Shown here one piece after another: positions 1 to 10,179 of a stretch of DNA of 64,000 nucleotides (positions are counted from its first letter, which is position 1; every line of letters begins with the position of its first letter). This stretch comes from Nannocystis pusilla. GTDB taxonomy: Bacteria; Myxococcota_A; Polyangia; Nannocystales; Nannocystaceae. Below the pieces are notes generated by a model. It did no database searches, was not told where the DNA came from, and saw nothing but the letters and a program-made list of their open reading frames with translations. The stretch lies in assembly GCF_020073745.1 (NCBI RefSeq), contig NZ_JAIRAU010000024.1, forward strand, positions 59,260-123,259, written 5' to 3'. The position numbers and the translations under genes were made by a program.

Positions 1-2
1 CG

Positions 3-839
3 CTCGCGCGGTGGAGCTCCGGCACCAGCGACCTGCCGGGCGACCCGATCCAGTACCAGACGCAGATGGGCCCGACGGTGATGGCCTACGGCGGCCCGTA
101 CACCATCGACCAGCTGGCCACCGCCTACAACGCCGGCGAGTGCGCGGCCCACCACAAGGTCAGCACCGGCATGGCCTCGGCGCCGTTCCACATCGCCCCC
201 GAGATCGGCGGCCGGATCGGCAAGAAGCTGGTGCTGTCCGGCTTCCTGCGCATCCAGGCCGTGACCGGCTCCAAGGTGTACCGCGACGACCCCAAGGCGT
301 CGTTGCCGGACTCCTACATGAACGACGTCACCAACCCGAACCCGGAAGGCATCCGCGGCAAGCCCGGCATCACCATGGCCGGCGGCCTCAAGATCAAGTA
401 CTTCCTCGGCTCGGACGAGAAGAAGTTCCGCCTGTTCGTCGGCGGCTTCCTCGGCGGCGGCTTCACCCGCCTGCGCGTGCCCATGGGCTTCGCCAACGAC
501 CGCAACGGCAACAGCGTGCCCGACGACAAGGAGGCCGCGTTCGAGGGCGCGGGCCAGTGCACGGCCGTGTGGCCGTACAAGTACAACTGCGGCGACCCGG
601 GCTCGATGGAGAGCCAGGGCGCGATCCAGCAGGCCGCCACCGTCACCGCCAACGCCGACAAGTCGCAGCGCATCGACACCGTCCGGATCGGCGGCGGCCT
701 CCTCGGCGGCGTGTTCGGCTTCCACTGGCAGGCCGCCAAGCACTTCGGCCTGTTCGGCGAGCTCCAGGTCGGCGTGTGGTTCCCGCGCACGACCAGCCTC
801 CTCATCGACCTCAACGTCGGCCCCGTCATCACCTTCTGA
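3..839 (+). CDS. Outer-membrane beta-barrel-like protein, 5' end cut by window
   Basis: The reading frame is open from the first bases of the window, so the start lies upstream; about 278 residues are visible. The sequence alternates short amphipathic strands rich in Gly, Phe and Leu with polar turns. It ends in a terminal Phe (PVITF), as outer-membrane beta-barrels recognised by BamA usually do. An Asp/Asn-rich loop (DRNGNSVPDD, near nt 500-530) looks like a calcium-binding turn. I infer an outer-membrane barrel of unknown function; the substrate is not visible. It converges on the gspF-like gene, with a 10-bp hairpin in between. Confidence 0.6.
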   Translation, partial: LARWSSGTSDLPGDPIQYQTQMGPTVMAYGGPYTIDQLATAYNAGECAAHHKVSTGMASAPFHIAPEIGGRIGKKLVLSGFLRIQAVTGSKVYRDDPKASLPDSYMNDVTNPNPEGIRGKPGITMAGGLKIKYFLGSDEKKFRLFVGGFLGGGFTRLRVPMGFANDRNGNSVPDDKEAAFEGAGQCTAVWPYKYNCGDPGSMESQGAIQQAATVTANADKSQRIDTVRIGGGLLGGVFGFHWQAAKHFGLFGELQVGVWFPRTTSLLIDLNVGPVITF

Positions 840-859
840 GGGCGAGGGCCGCCGGCGCA

Positions 860-887
860 GAGGACCTGCTCGATGGGGCAGGTCCTC
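860..887. terminator. Perfect 10-bp hairpin between convergent genes, dispersed-motif family
   Basis: GAGGACCTGC (860-869) and GCAGGTCCTC (878-887) pair perfectly around an 8-nt loop. A further GGACAGGT follows at 890-897. There is no U-tract. It sits between two converging genes and is built from the GGACMTG/CAKGTCC word found across the window. A bidirectional terminator is a plausible inference. Confidence 0.55.
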
Positions 888-896
888 ACGGACAGG

Positions 897-2051
897 TCAG
901 CGCAGCAGCGGGGCGGCCAGCGCCACCGCGCTGGTGACCGCGAGCGCGACACACATGGCGTAAAGGACCTGTGCGATCCGCCATGTCCTCACGGACAGCC
1001 ACTCGAGCGCCGCGGCCTCCTCGAGCTCGGCCAGGCGGCGCAGCGTGGCGGGCAGGTCGCCGCCGCCCTCGGCCGCCTGGACCGCGCGGGCGAAGCCGGC
1101 GGGCAGGCCGACCTCGGCCAGGGCGACGCCGAGGTCGCCGCCCTGCGCGACGCCGGCGCGGGCGCGCTGGGCCGCCTCGGCGAGCTCGCGGTCGGCCGCC
1201 TCCCAGCCGGCCAGCTCGAGCGCCAGCTGGCGCGGCGCCTCGGCGCCGACCAGCAGGGCCAGCGCGCGGGCGAAGCGGGCCAGGGCCAGCCGCCGCAGCG
1301 CCTCGGACAGCCCGGCGGTCAGCGCCAGCGCCCCGGCCCGCAGCCCGCGCGAGGCCGCCAGCGCGGCGCCGGTGAGGACGAGCAGGGCGGAGATCGCAGC
1401 TGTCCCGAGAGACAGCCAGGGCGCGAGCGCCAGGACGTCCGCCGCGGCACCGGTCGGCACGAGGTCGAGTCGGCGGTAGAGCCCGCCCGCGGCGGGGATC
1501 AGCACCATCGCCAGCGCCGCGCCGGCGCCGAGCAGCGTCGCCGCGGCCAGGGTCACGCGCGCGACCGCGGACCGCACGGCCGCCTGCGCGGCCTCGGCGG
1601 CGCTCAACTGGTCGATGAGCGCCGTCAGCGTGACCTCGAACAGCCCGCGCGCGTCGGCCTCGCCGAGGGCCCGGGCCGCCAGCGCGCCGAACGTGGTCGG
1701 GTGCTGCGCGAACGCCTCGCCGACCCCGGCCCCCGACTCGACCGCGAGCTGGGCGGCGTGCAGCGCCCGCGCGATCGCGCCGCGGCTGCTGCGAGCCCCG
1801 AGCTCGAGCGCCTCGGCGGCCCCGACTCCGGCTGTCCGCAAGACCAGGAATTGGCGCAGCGCCGGCAGCAGGGCCCGGGCCGGGGCCTCGGGGAGGCGGG
1901 GCGCGCCGCGGCGGCTGCTGCGGTCGACGCGGGTGACCCGCAGGCCGCGGCGGCGCAGCGCCTCGATCACGTGGACCTCGTCGATCCCGGCCAGCTCGCC
2001 GCCGCGGATCTCCCCGGCGCTGGTGCGAGCCTCCCACACGAACAGCGGCAT
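897..2051 (-). CDS. Type II secretion/type IV pilus inner-membrane platform protein, GspF/PilC-like
   Basis: A 384-residue protein starting MPLFVWEARTSAGEIRGG, the usual opening of GspF/PilC platform proteins. Two T2SF-type helical domains are visible (about 65-190 and 265-370). Three membrane segments lie near residues 165-190, 210-235 and 360-382. The family sits in the inner membrane and couples the GspE/PilB ATPase to pseudopilus or pilus assembly. It lies 14 nt downstream of the GspE-like gene in the same direction, so the two probably form one operon. The junction carries AAGGGA 7 nt before the ATG as ribosome-binding site. Three copies of the dispersed GGACA motif lie inside the gene, all read in the same codon phase. 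Which secretion or pilus system it serves cannot be told from the window. Confidence 0.8.
   Translation of the reverse strand: MPLFVWEARTSAGEIRGGELAGIDEVHVIEALRRRGLRVTRVDRSSRRGAPRLPEAPARALLPALRQFLVLRTAGVGAAEALELGARSSRGAIARALHAAQLAVESGAGVGEAFAQHPTTFGALAARALGEADARGLFEVTLTALIDQLSAAEAAQAAVRSAVARVTLAAATLLGAGAALAMVLIPAAGGLYRRLDLVPTGAAADVLALAPWLSLGTAAISALLVLTGAALAASRGLRAGALALTAGLSEALRRLALARFARALALLVGAEAPRQLALELAGWEAADRELAEAAQRARAGVAQGGDLGVALAEVGLPAGFARAVQAAEGGGDLPATLRRLAELEEAAALEWLSVRTWRIAQVLYAMCVALAVTSAVALAAPLLR
1399..1416. repeat. Dispersed GGGACA palindromic motif inside the gspF-like gene
   Basis: GCTGTCCCGAGAGACAGC is an inverted repeat with 6-bp arms. On the coding (minus) strand it reads Leu-Ser-Leu-Gly-Thr-Ala. 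Related copies in the same gene lie at 1831-1848 and 965-1000. Confidence 0.5.
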
Positions 2052-2069
2052 ACCTGTCCCTTGGGTCAG
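2052..2069 (-). repeat. Dispersed motif at the gspE/gspF junction
   Basis: On the minus strand CTGACCCAAGGGACAGGT is an almost exact consensus copy. It contains the TGA stop of the GspE-like gene and the AAGGGA ribosome-binding site, and ends directly at the ATG of the GspF-like gene. Confidence 0.6.
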
Positions 2070-3760
2070 TCGGTCGTCGCGCGCAGGACCTCGTCGAGCG
2101 AGGTCGTGCCGTCGACGACCCGCAGCAGCCCCGCGAGCCGCAGCGGCCGCATGCCGAGCCGCACCGCCTCGGCGCGCAGCTCGGCCACGCCGGCGCCGTC
2201 CGTGATCCGCTCGCGCAGCGCCTCGCCGATCGGCATGACCTCGAAGATCGCCGTGCGCCCGCGGAAGCCGCCGTGGCAGGCCTTGCAGCCGCGAGCCCGT
2301 CGCGGCGAGCCGTCGCGGGCGACGACCGGCGGGACCCCGGCGTCGACCAGGCGCTGGACGCTGCAGCTCGGGTCGGGCTCGGCGCACTCGGGACACAGGC
2401 GGCGGACCAGCCGCTGCGCGATCACCAGGGACGTCGCGGCGGCGATCATGTGCGGCTCGACGCCGAGGTGCACGAGCTGGATCAGCGCCGCCGCGGCTTC
2501 GCCGGCCGGCAGGGCCGCGAGCACGCGCCGACCGCCGGCGGCCGCCTTGGCGCACAGCTCGGCGGTCTCGAACTCGCGCAGCTCGCTGACCATGACGATG
2601 TCGGGGTCCTGCCGCAGCACCGCGCGCACGGCCGCGGCGGGGCCGAGCCCGAGCTCGGGGTGGACCTGCACCTGCGAGACGCCCTGCAGGTGATACTCGA
2701 CCGGATCTTCGACGGTGGCGATCCGCACGCTGTCGGCGGTGAGCTCGCCGAGCGCGGTGCACAGCGTCGTCGAGCGGCCGGCGCCTGCGAGCCCGGCCAC
2801 CAGCACGAGGCCGTGCGCGCGGTGCAGGGCGGCCCGGACCTGGCGCAGCGGCTCGCCGTCGAGGCCGAGGCGCGCGAGGTCGGCCGGCAGCGCCGCGCGG
2901 TCGAGCAGGCGCAGGCGCAGCGCCTCGCCGAACACCGTCGGCAAGGTGACCACGTGGAACGCGACCTCGCGCTCCTTGCCGGCCTTGAAGCGCAGGCGCC
3001 CCTCGAGCGGCTGGCGGCGGTCGCCGACGTCGAGCCCGGCCTGCTGCTTGAACTTGCCGATCAGCGACGCGCCGTAGCCGAGCGGCGGGTCCATCTCGTG
3101 GTAGAGCGCGCCGTCGATGCGGTAGCGGACCCGCATGCCCTTCTCGTACGGCTCGATGTGGATGTCGGACGCGCCCTTGGCCAGCGCGTTGCGCAGGATC
3201 GCCTCGCACAGGCGCCCGGCCATCGACTGCTCCGGCTCCGACAATTGCGGCGGCGGCCGCTCGCGCTCCGGCAGGCTCACCGCCGGCTCGAGCCCGAGCC
3301 CGCCGAGCACCTCGCCGTAGGGCGCCGCCATGTCGACCTTGTCGTAGTAGCGGGCGATCGCCGCCTCGATCGCCGGCTCGAGGCTGACGACCGCGTCGAT
3401 GTTGAGGTTGGTGTGGAACTTGAGGTCGTCGATCGCCAACATGTTGTTGGGATCGGCCATGGCGACGATGAGCTTCGAGCCGGCGCGCTGGACCGGCACC
3501 GCGAGGTGGCGCACGGCGATCGACTTGTCGACGGTGCGGATGACCGAGGGATCGATCTCGTGGGTGGCGAAGTCGAAGTAGGGGACCTTGAAGTGCTCGG
3601 CGAGGAAGCCGGCCAGCTGGCGCTCGCTGATGAAGCCGAGCTTCAGCAGGATGGTCGTCAGGCGCTTGCCGAACGCGCGCTGCTCCGACTGCGCCCGCTG
3701 GAGCTGCGGCAGCGAGATCAGGTCTCGATGGACCAGTAGTTCGCCGAGTCGGTCTGCCAT
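2066..3760 (-). CDS. GspE/PilB-type secretion ATPase with arginine in place of the Walker A lysine
   Basis: A 564-residue protein of the type II/IV secretion ATPase family. The N-terminus has two MshEN-type motifs in tandem (RLGELLVHRDLIS near residue 4 and RLTTILLKLGFIS near 30), a module known to bind cyclic-di-GMP in related ATPases. The Asp-box/Walker B region is present (RQDPDIVMVSELREFETAE), as is the zinc motif CPEC...CKAC in the C-terminal domain. The P-loop reads GLAGAGRSTT: residue 329, normally Lys, is Arg (codon CGC at 2774-2776, minus strand). The Walker B GEIRD signature is also altered to SELRE. It probably pairs with the GspF-like gene downstream. The P-loop change makes normal ATPase activity doubtful. 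I chose the start at MADRLGELL because the domain begins there; an upstream extension of 37 codons is possible. Confidence 0.85.
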   Translation of the reverse strand: MADRLGELLVHRDLISLPQLQRAQSEQRAFGKRLTTILLKLGFISERQLAGFLAEHFKVPYFDFATHEIDPSVIRTVDKSIAVRHLAVPVQRAGSKLIVAMADPNNMLAIDDLKFHTNLNIDAVVSLEPAIEAAIARYYDKVDMAAPYGEVLGGLGLEPAVSLPERERPPPQLSEPEQSMAGRLCEAILRNALAKGASDIHIEPYEKGMRVRYRIDGALYHEMDPPLGYGASLIGKFKQQAGLDVGDRRQPLEGRLRFKAGKEREVAFHVVTLPTVFGEALRLRLLDRAALPADLARLGLDGEPLRQVRAALHRAHGLVLVAGLAGAGRSTTLCTALGELTADSVRIATVEDPVEYHLQGVSQVQVHPELGLGPAAAVRAVLRQDPDIVMVSELREFETAELCAKAAAGGRRVLAALPAGEAAAALIQLVHLGVEPHMIAAATSLVIAQRLVRRLCPECAEPDPSCSVQRLVDAGVPPVVARDGSPRRARGCKACHGGFRGRTAIFEVMPIGEALRERITDGAGVAELRAEAVRLGMRPLRLAGLLRVVDGTTSLDEVLRATTD

Positions 3761-3971
3761 GCGGGCTCGGCCGACGCCGGCGGGCGCGGCCAGGGCGGAA
3801 AAGCCTACAGCCCGCCGCCCGGCCCGCCAAGCGAGGAAACTTTCGCGGCGCCTCGCGCCTGTCCTTCGCAATACGGTCCCAGGGGCGAGACGCCGCCGTC
3901 CGGCCGCGACGGCGCCACCGGCTCCATGGCCCGGGGACCTGTTTTTTTCGCCACGTCGTGGCGCTATCGCC

Positions 3972-3977
3972 TATTCT
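3972..3977 (+). promoter_or_regulatory. -10-like box close to the methyltransferase start
   Basis: TATTCT lies 11 nt before the ATG at 3989. The same TATTCTCC string precedes alaS. No convincing -35 was found. It implies a 5' leader of only a few nucleotides. Confidence 0.45.
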
Positions 3978-3988
3978 CCGCGGCCGCC

Positions 3989-5326
3989 ATGCCACCCAAC
4001 GACGGCCGTCCGCTGCGCACTCGCCCCGCCACTCGCCCCGCCGAACCCTCGCGGCCGCAGCGTCGCGGCGGCGGCGGCGGCGGCGGTGCCGGTGCCGAGG
4101 CGCCGCCGCGGCGCAGGACCCAGGGCGGCCACCCGCGACCTGCAGTTCGCGGCCCGCACGTCAAGGTGCCGCACGAGGTGGCTCGCCTGTTGCGCGCCGG
4201 GCACCCGTGGGTGTTCCGCAACGCCGTCCTGCGGCCGCTCGCGCTGCCCGAGGGCGCCGTCATCCCGGTCATGGACCTCGACGGCTACCTCATCGGCCAC
4301 GGCCTCCACGAGCCCGAGGGCGCGATCGCCATCCGCATGGTGAGCCTCGCGCCCGAGTTCGAGTGGAACGAGGCCGAGATGCTGGCGCGCGTGCGGGCCG
4401 CGGTGCGCCGCCGCGGCAGCGGCGTCCCGGCCGAGGCCTGCCGCCTGATCCACGCCGAGGCCGACGGCTTCCCCGGCCTCGCCGTCGACCGCCTCGGCAG
4501 TTACTTGCTCGTCTACAAGTACGGCAAGATCGCCGAGACGTACCTCGACGCGCTGGTGCCGATCCTCGAGCAAGAGCTGAAGCCGGCCGGCATCTACCTC
4601 CAGGACCGGATCCGCGGCGTCACGCCCGACGACCGCCGCCCGCCCGCGTTCCACCTCGCCGGCAAGGCCGCGCCGCCCGAGGTCGAGGTCGACGAGGATG
4701 GCCTCAAGTTCCTGGTCGATGTGACAGCCCCGGTCTCGCCCGGGCTGTTCCTCGACCTCCGCGAGGGCCGGCGCCTGTTCGAGGCGTGGTCGCGCGGCCG
4801 CAGCGTGTGCAACCTGTTCAGCTTCACCGGCGCGTTCGGCCTGCGGGCGCTCCGTGGCGGCGCGACCTCCGTCACCCACGTCGACGCGGCCGCCCGCAGC
4901 CACGCGCGCTGCCGCCAGAACCTCGGCGCCTCGAAGATGGACCCCGAGGCGATCGAGGCGATCACCGGCGACGCGTTCGCCCTGCTCGAGAAGTTCCGCC
5001 AGCGCGGCCGCGTGTGGGACCTCGTGATCGTCGACCCGCCGCCGTTCTCCAACGTCAAGGGCAGCACCTTCAGCGCGCTCAAGGACTACGGCGAACTGAT
5101 GCGCGCCGTCGCCGGCGTCGTCGGCCCCGGCGGCCACGTGCTGGCGATCAGCAACGCCGTCCGCCTCGGCGAGGAGGAGTTCCTGCTGGCCGTCGGCGAG
5201 GGCGTCCACGCCGCCGGCCGCGCCGCCCGCCTGGTCGGCGAGTGCGGCCTCCCGCCCGACTTCCCGGTGCCCCCGGCCTTCATCGAGGGCCGCTACCTCA
5301 AGATCAAGCTGCTGCAGTTCGACTGA
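3989..5326 (+). CDS. RlmI-like class I SAM-dependent rRNA methyltransferase
   Basis: A 445-residue protein. After a disordered Pro/Arg/Gly-rich start (about 1-55) comes a PUA-like RNA-binding domain (PHVKVPHEVARLLRAGHPWVF), then a Rossmann methyltransferase. The SAM motif I region is NLFSFTGAFGLRAL and the catalytic motif is DPPPF. This architecture is typical of COG1092 enzymes such as RlmI, which make m5C in 23S rRNA. The position methylated here is an inference. Start choice: ATG 3989 follows a -10-like box by 11 nt; no good Shine-Dalgarno is present. It diverges from the GspE-like gene, leaving 228 nt that must hold both promoters. Confidence 0.8.
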   Translation: MPPNDGRPLRTRPATRPAEPSRPQRRGGGGGGGAGAEAPPRRRTQGGHPRPAVRGPHVKVPHEVARLLRAGHPWVFRNAVLRPLALPEGAVIPVMDLDGYLIGHGLHEPEGAIAIRMVSLAPEFEWNEAEMLARVRAAVRRRGSGVPAEACRLIHAEADGFPGLAVDRLGSYLLVYKYGKIAETYLDALVPILEQELKPAGIYLQDRIRGVTPDDRRPPAFHLAGKAAPPEVEVDEDGLKFLVDVTAPVSPGLFLDLREGRRLFEAWSRGRSVCNLFSFTGAFGLRALRGGATSVTHVDAAARSHARCRQNLGASKMDPEAIEAITGDAFALLEKFRQRGRVWDLVIVDPPPFSNVKGSTFSALKDYGELMRAVAGVVGPGGHVLAISNAVRLGEEEFLLAVGEGVHAAGRAARLVGECGLPPDFPVPPAFIEGRYLKIKLLQFD

Positions 5327-5388
5327 GCCGCCGCGGCGCCGCGCGCATCAGTTCGACTGCCCGGCAGCCCGCGTCGGCGCCCGCAGCT

Positions 5389-5414
5389 GCAGCCGCCGCG
5401 ACGCTCGCGGCTGC
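5389..5414. terminator. Hairpin between convergent genes
   Basis: GCAGCCGC (5389-5396) pairs with GCGGCTGC (5407-5414) around a 10-nt loop, between the methyltransferase end and the end of the small minus-strand gene. No U-tract. It is unrelated to the GGACA motif. The rest of 5327-5479 shows nothing else. Confidence 0.4.
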
Positions 5415-5479
5415 TGCCCGCGGATGAACACGAACACGAGGCTAGCGCGCCGAAATTCGCGCGCAACTTCGCGCGCACG

Positions 5480-5686
5480 CTACGGCGAGGGCAGGCGGTC
5501 GGCGTAGCTCGCGTAGATATCGGCGAGGTCGGCACGGATGGCCGCGAACTCGCGGGCGATCGCCCCGGCGTCGCTCATCGGCCGCTTCGGCGGCTTGCGC
5601 CGGGCGGAGCGGCGCGGGCGGGGTTCTTCGGGCGGCTGGAGCTCGAGGATGGAGGCCATGCCCGCCAGGATTCCGCGGAGCGACAT
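5480..5686 (-). CDS. Small hypothetical protein, 68 residues
   Basis: A 68-residue frame starting MSLRGILAGM. It has a basic Pro/Arg patch (residues 22-36) and an amphipathic helical C-terminus (IAREFAAIRADLADIYASYA). Upstream on the minus strand, TATAGA is followed by AAGGAGG one base before the ATG; the Shine-Dalgarno-like string is too close for normal use. No family recognised. It could be a genuine short gene transcribed from a promoter overlapping the alaS upstream region, or a chance frame. Confidence 0.35.
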   Translation of the reverse strand: MSLRGILAGMASILELQPPEEPRPRRSARRKPPKRPMSDAGAIAREFAAIRADLADIYASYADRLPSP

Positions 5687-5831
5687 GCCTCCTTCTATAC
5701 GCCGCCGGACCCGTCGAGCCAGCCCGCGGGCCGGATCTGCGCAAAGGCCGTCCACTTCGCTTGCGCGAAGCGCGCGAAATCGCACGCAGGAACGGCCGAG
5801 CCTGCGGGGGCTCGCGGCCGCGCGGATCGAT

Positions 5832-5837
5832 TATTCT
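5832..5837 (+). promoter_or_regulatory. -10-like box of alaS
   Basis: TATTCT lies 9 nt before the alaS ATG at 5847, in the string TATTCTCCCCCGCCCATG. The leader, if any, is only a few nucleotides. No clear -35 element. Confidence 0.5.
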
Positions 5838-5846
5838 CCCCCGCCC

Positions 5847-8525
<2,679 letters not shown>

Positions 8526-8550
8526 GCCGCGCCGGCGCCGGCTGCTGTGT

Positions 8551-8556
8551 TACCGT
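8551..8556 (+). promoter_or_regulatory. -10-like box of the Asp-cluster protein gene
   Basis: TACCGT lies 8 nt before the ATG at 8565, within GTGTTACCGT. The identical 10-mer precedes the lipoprotein gene at 51938. Confidence 0.4.
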
Positions 8557-8564
8557 GAGCGAGC

Positions 8565-10076
8565 ATGCAGCTCGCCGATCTGCTCGTGCGCGAAGGCTAC
8601 TCGTCGAGGGACGTGCCGGCCCTGCTCTCGTGGGCGCTCGCGCGGGCCGACGCGCTGCTGCAGACCATCGACTCCGACTCGCCCGTCGGCGTGCTCCTCG
8701 ACGGTCTTCCGAGACATGTCGTCAAGGACAGCCCGGTGGTCGCCCGCGGCAGCGTCGACCACAACAGCAGCCGCAGCAGCAGCGACGACGACCTCGCGGC
8801 CGACGAGGACGTCGTCGACGAGCTCCCGGTCGACCTGCGGCGCGCCGTCACGGCCGCCACCACGTCGTCGCCGCAGCCGGCCGCTCCGGCCTACGTCGAC
8901 GACGACCCCGACTCGGGCTTCGGCGGCTTCGCGCGCTTCCAGTCGCTCTTGAAGCTCAACCGGCCGTACCCGTACCGCAGCCAGGAGCCGGTCGCCGACG
9001 AGCGGCCGACGCTGGCGCGGAGCTTCGCGCTGGCGGGCGAGCGGGAGGCCGACCGTGTGCAGCCGTCGTCGCCGCCCCCTGACCTCTCGGCGACCCTGCC
9101 GCTGGCGGCCGCGCTCGGGATCAGCAGCGAGGAGTCGGCCGCGCTGGTGCTGGGGATCCCCGACGAGGACACGGGCGAGCACTCCGGCCTCAGCGCCCTG
9201 TTCGACCCCGACGCCGGGCCCGACATCGTCGACTCGCTGCCGCTGTCGATGGCGCCGCGCATGTCCTCGAGCTCGCGCACCAGCGCCTCCGCGGCCGGCT
9301 TCATCGACGACGACGACGTGCCGCTGCCGACCGTCCGTCGCGGCACCGGCACCGCGAGGATGGCGACGCTGGTGGACGACGACGACGCGCCGCTGCGCTC
9401 GCCGGTGAGGGACGACGACGACGAGTCGATGTCGTCGCGGCTGGTGGACGACGACGACGTAGCGCTCCCCGATCCCTCGCCCCTGATGGACGACGACGAG
9501 TCGCCGCTCGGCAGCGGCGCGCTGCTGGACGACGACGATCTCCCGCTCGGCGCCGGGCTGACGGACGACGACGACGAGGTGCCGCCGCCGCCGCCGCGCC
9601 ACGGCGCGCTGGTCGAGCACGAGGGCGGTCCGCCGCCGGTGCGCCTCGCCGCCTCGTCGCTGCTGGACGACGACGACGACGTCCCGCCGAGCAGCGCCCC
9701 GCCGCCGACGATCGCCACCGAGCTGGACGACGACGAGACGATCGCCGAGCCGCTGCGCACCCGCGACACCCCGCCGATGCCCGGCCTGCCGGCCATCGAC
9801 ATCGACGCCGAGAACGGCGCGCCGGTGCTGCGCCACCGCACCCCCAAGAAGAAGGTCGTCGAGCTCGGCGCCCCGGTCGCCAAGCCGCGCGGCGGCTCCG
9901 GTGCGAGCGCCGTCAGCCCGCGCGGCCCCGGCCCCAAGCCGCCGCCGCCGCGCAAGCCGCCGCCGCCGCCGGCCCGCAAGCCGCCGCCGCCGCCGGTCGA
10001 CGACGACATCCAGGAGCTGAGCCGCGTCGAGCTGATCGAGGACTTGCCGTCCTACCTGCGCGACGACGACGAGTGA
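8565..10076 (+). CDS. Low-complexity protein with repeated Asp clusters and Pro/Lys tail
   Basis: A 503-residue protein with no recognised domain. The first ~35 residues look helical (MQLADLLVREGYSSRDVPAL), followed by a mostly disordered chain. DDD/DDDD clusters, usually preceded by Leu/Val/Ile and followed by x-Pro-Leu, start near residues 248, 271, 283, 295, 309, 322, 334, 368 and 388, with others at 479 and 500. A KPPPPPR-type segment (456-478) separates the last acidic clusters. No signal peptide or membrane segment, so it is probably cytoplasmic. Regular acidic clusters could bind metal or basic partners, or drive condensate formation; this is speculation. Codon use matches the neighbours. 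It starts 39 nt after alaS and probably has its own -10 box. Confidence 0.75.
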   Translation: MQLADLLVREGYSSRDVPALLSWALARADALLQTIDSDSPVGVLLDGLPRHVVKDSPVVARGSVDHNSSRSSSDDDLAADEDVVDELPVDLRRAVTAATTSSPQPAAPAYVDDDPDSGFGGFARFQSLLKLNRPYPYRSQEPVADERPTLARSFALAGEREADRVQPSSPPPDLSATLPLAAALGISSEESAALVLGIPDEDTGEHSGLSALFDPDAGPDIVDSLPLSMAPRMSSSSRTSASAAGFIDDDDVPLPTVRRGTGTARMATLVDDDDAPLRSPVRDDDDESMSSRLVDDDDVALPDPSPLMDDDESPLGSGALLDDDDLPLGAGLTDDDDEVPPPPPRHGALVEHEGGPPPVRLAASSLLDDDDDVPPSSAPPPTIATELDDDETIAEPLRTRDTPPMPGLPAIDIDAENGAPVLRHRTPKKKVVELGAPVAKPRGGSGASAVSPRGPGPKPPPPRKPPPPPARKPPPPPVDDDIQELSRVELIEDLPSYLRDDDE

Positions 10077-10085
10077 GTCCGGGTT

Positions 10086-10170
10086 GCCCGGACGGACATG
10101 ACCTCCCGGGCATGTCCTCGACAGCATGTCCATCCGGACATGCTGTCAGAAGCATGCCCGGACGGACATG
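10086..10170. repeat. Cluster of GGACATG/CATGTCC repeats with a 12-bp perfect hairpin between convergent genes
   Basis: GCCCGGACGGACATG occurs twice exactly (10086-10100 and 10156-10170). Between them GACAGCATGTCC (10120-10131) pairs perfectly with GGACATGCTGTC (10136-10147) around a 4-nt loop. The cluster fills the gap between two converging genes. It probably acts as a bidirectional terminator, although no U-tract is present. Confidence 0.7.
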
Positions 10171-10179
10171 CCTGAAGGT

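Noticed and set aside
897..3995. A single 1032-codon minus-strand frame that would fuse the gspF-like gene to an upstream extension
   Set aside because: Only the last 384 codons form a protein family. The upstream part is out of frame with, and antisense-like to, the real GspE frame.
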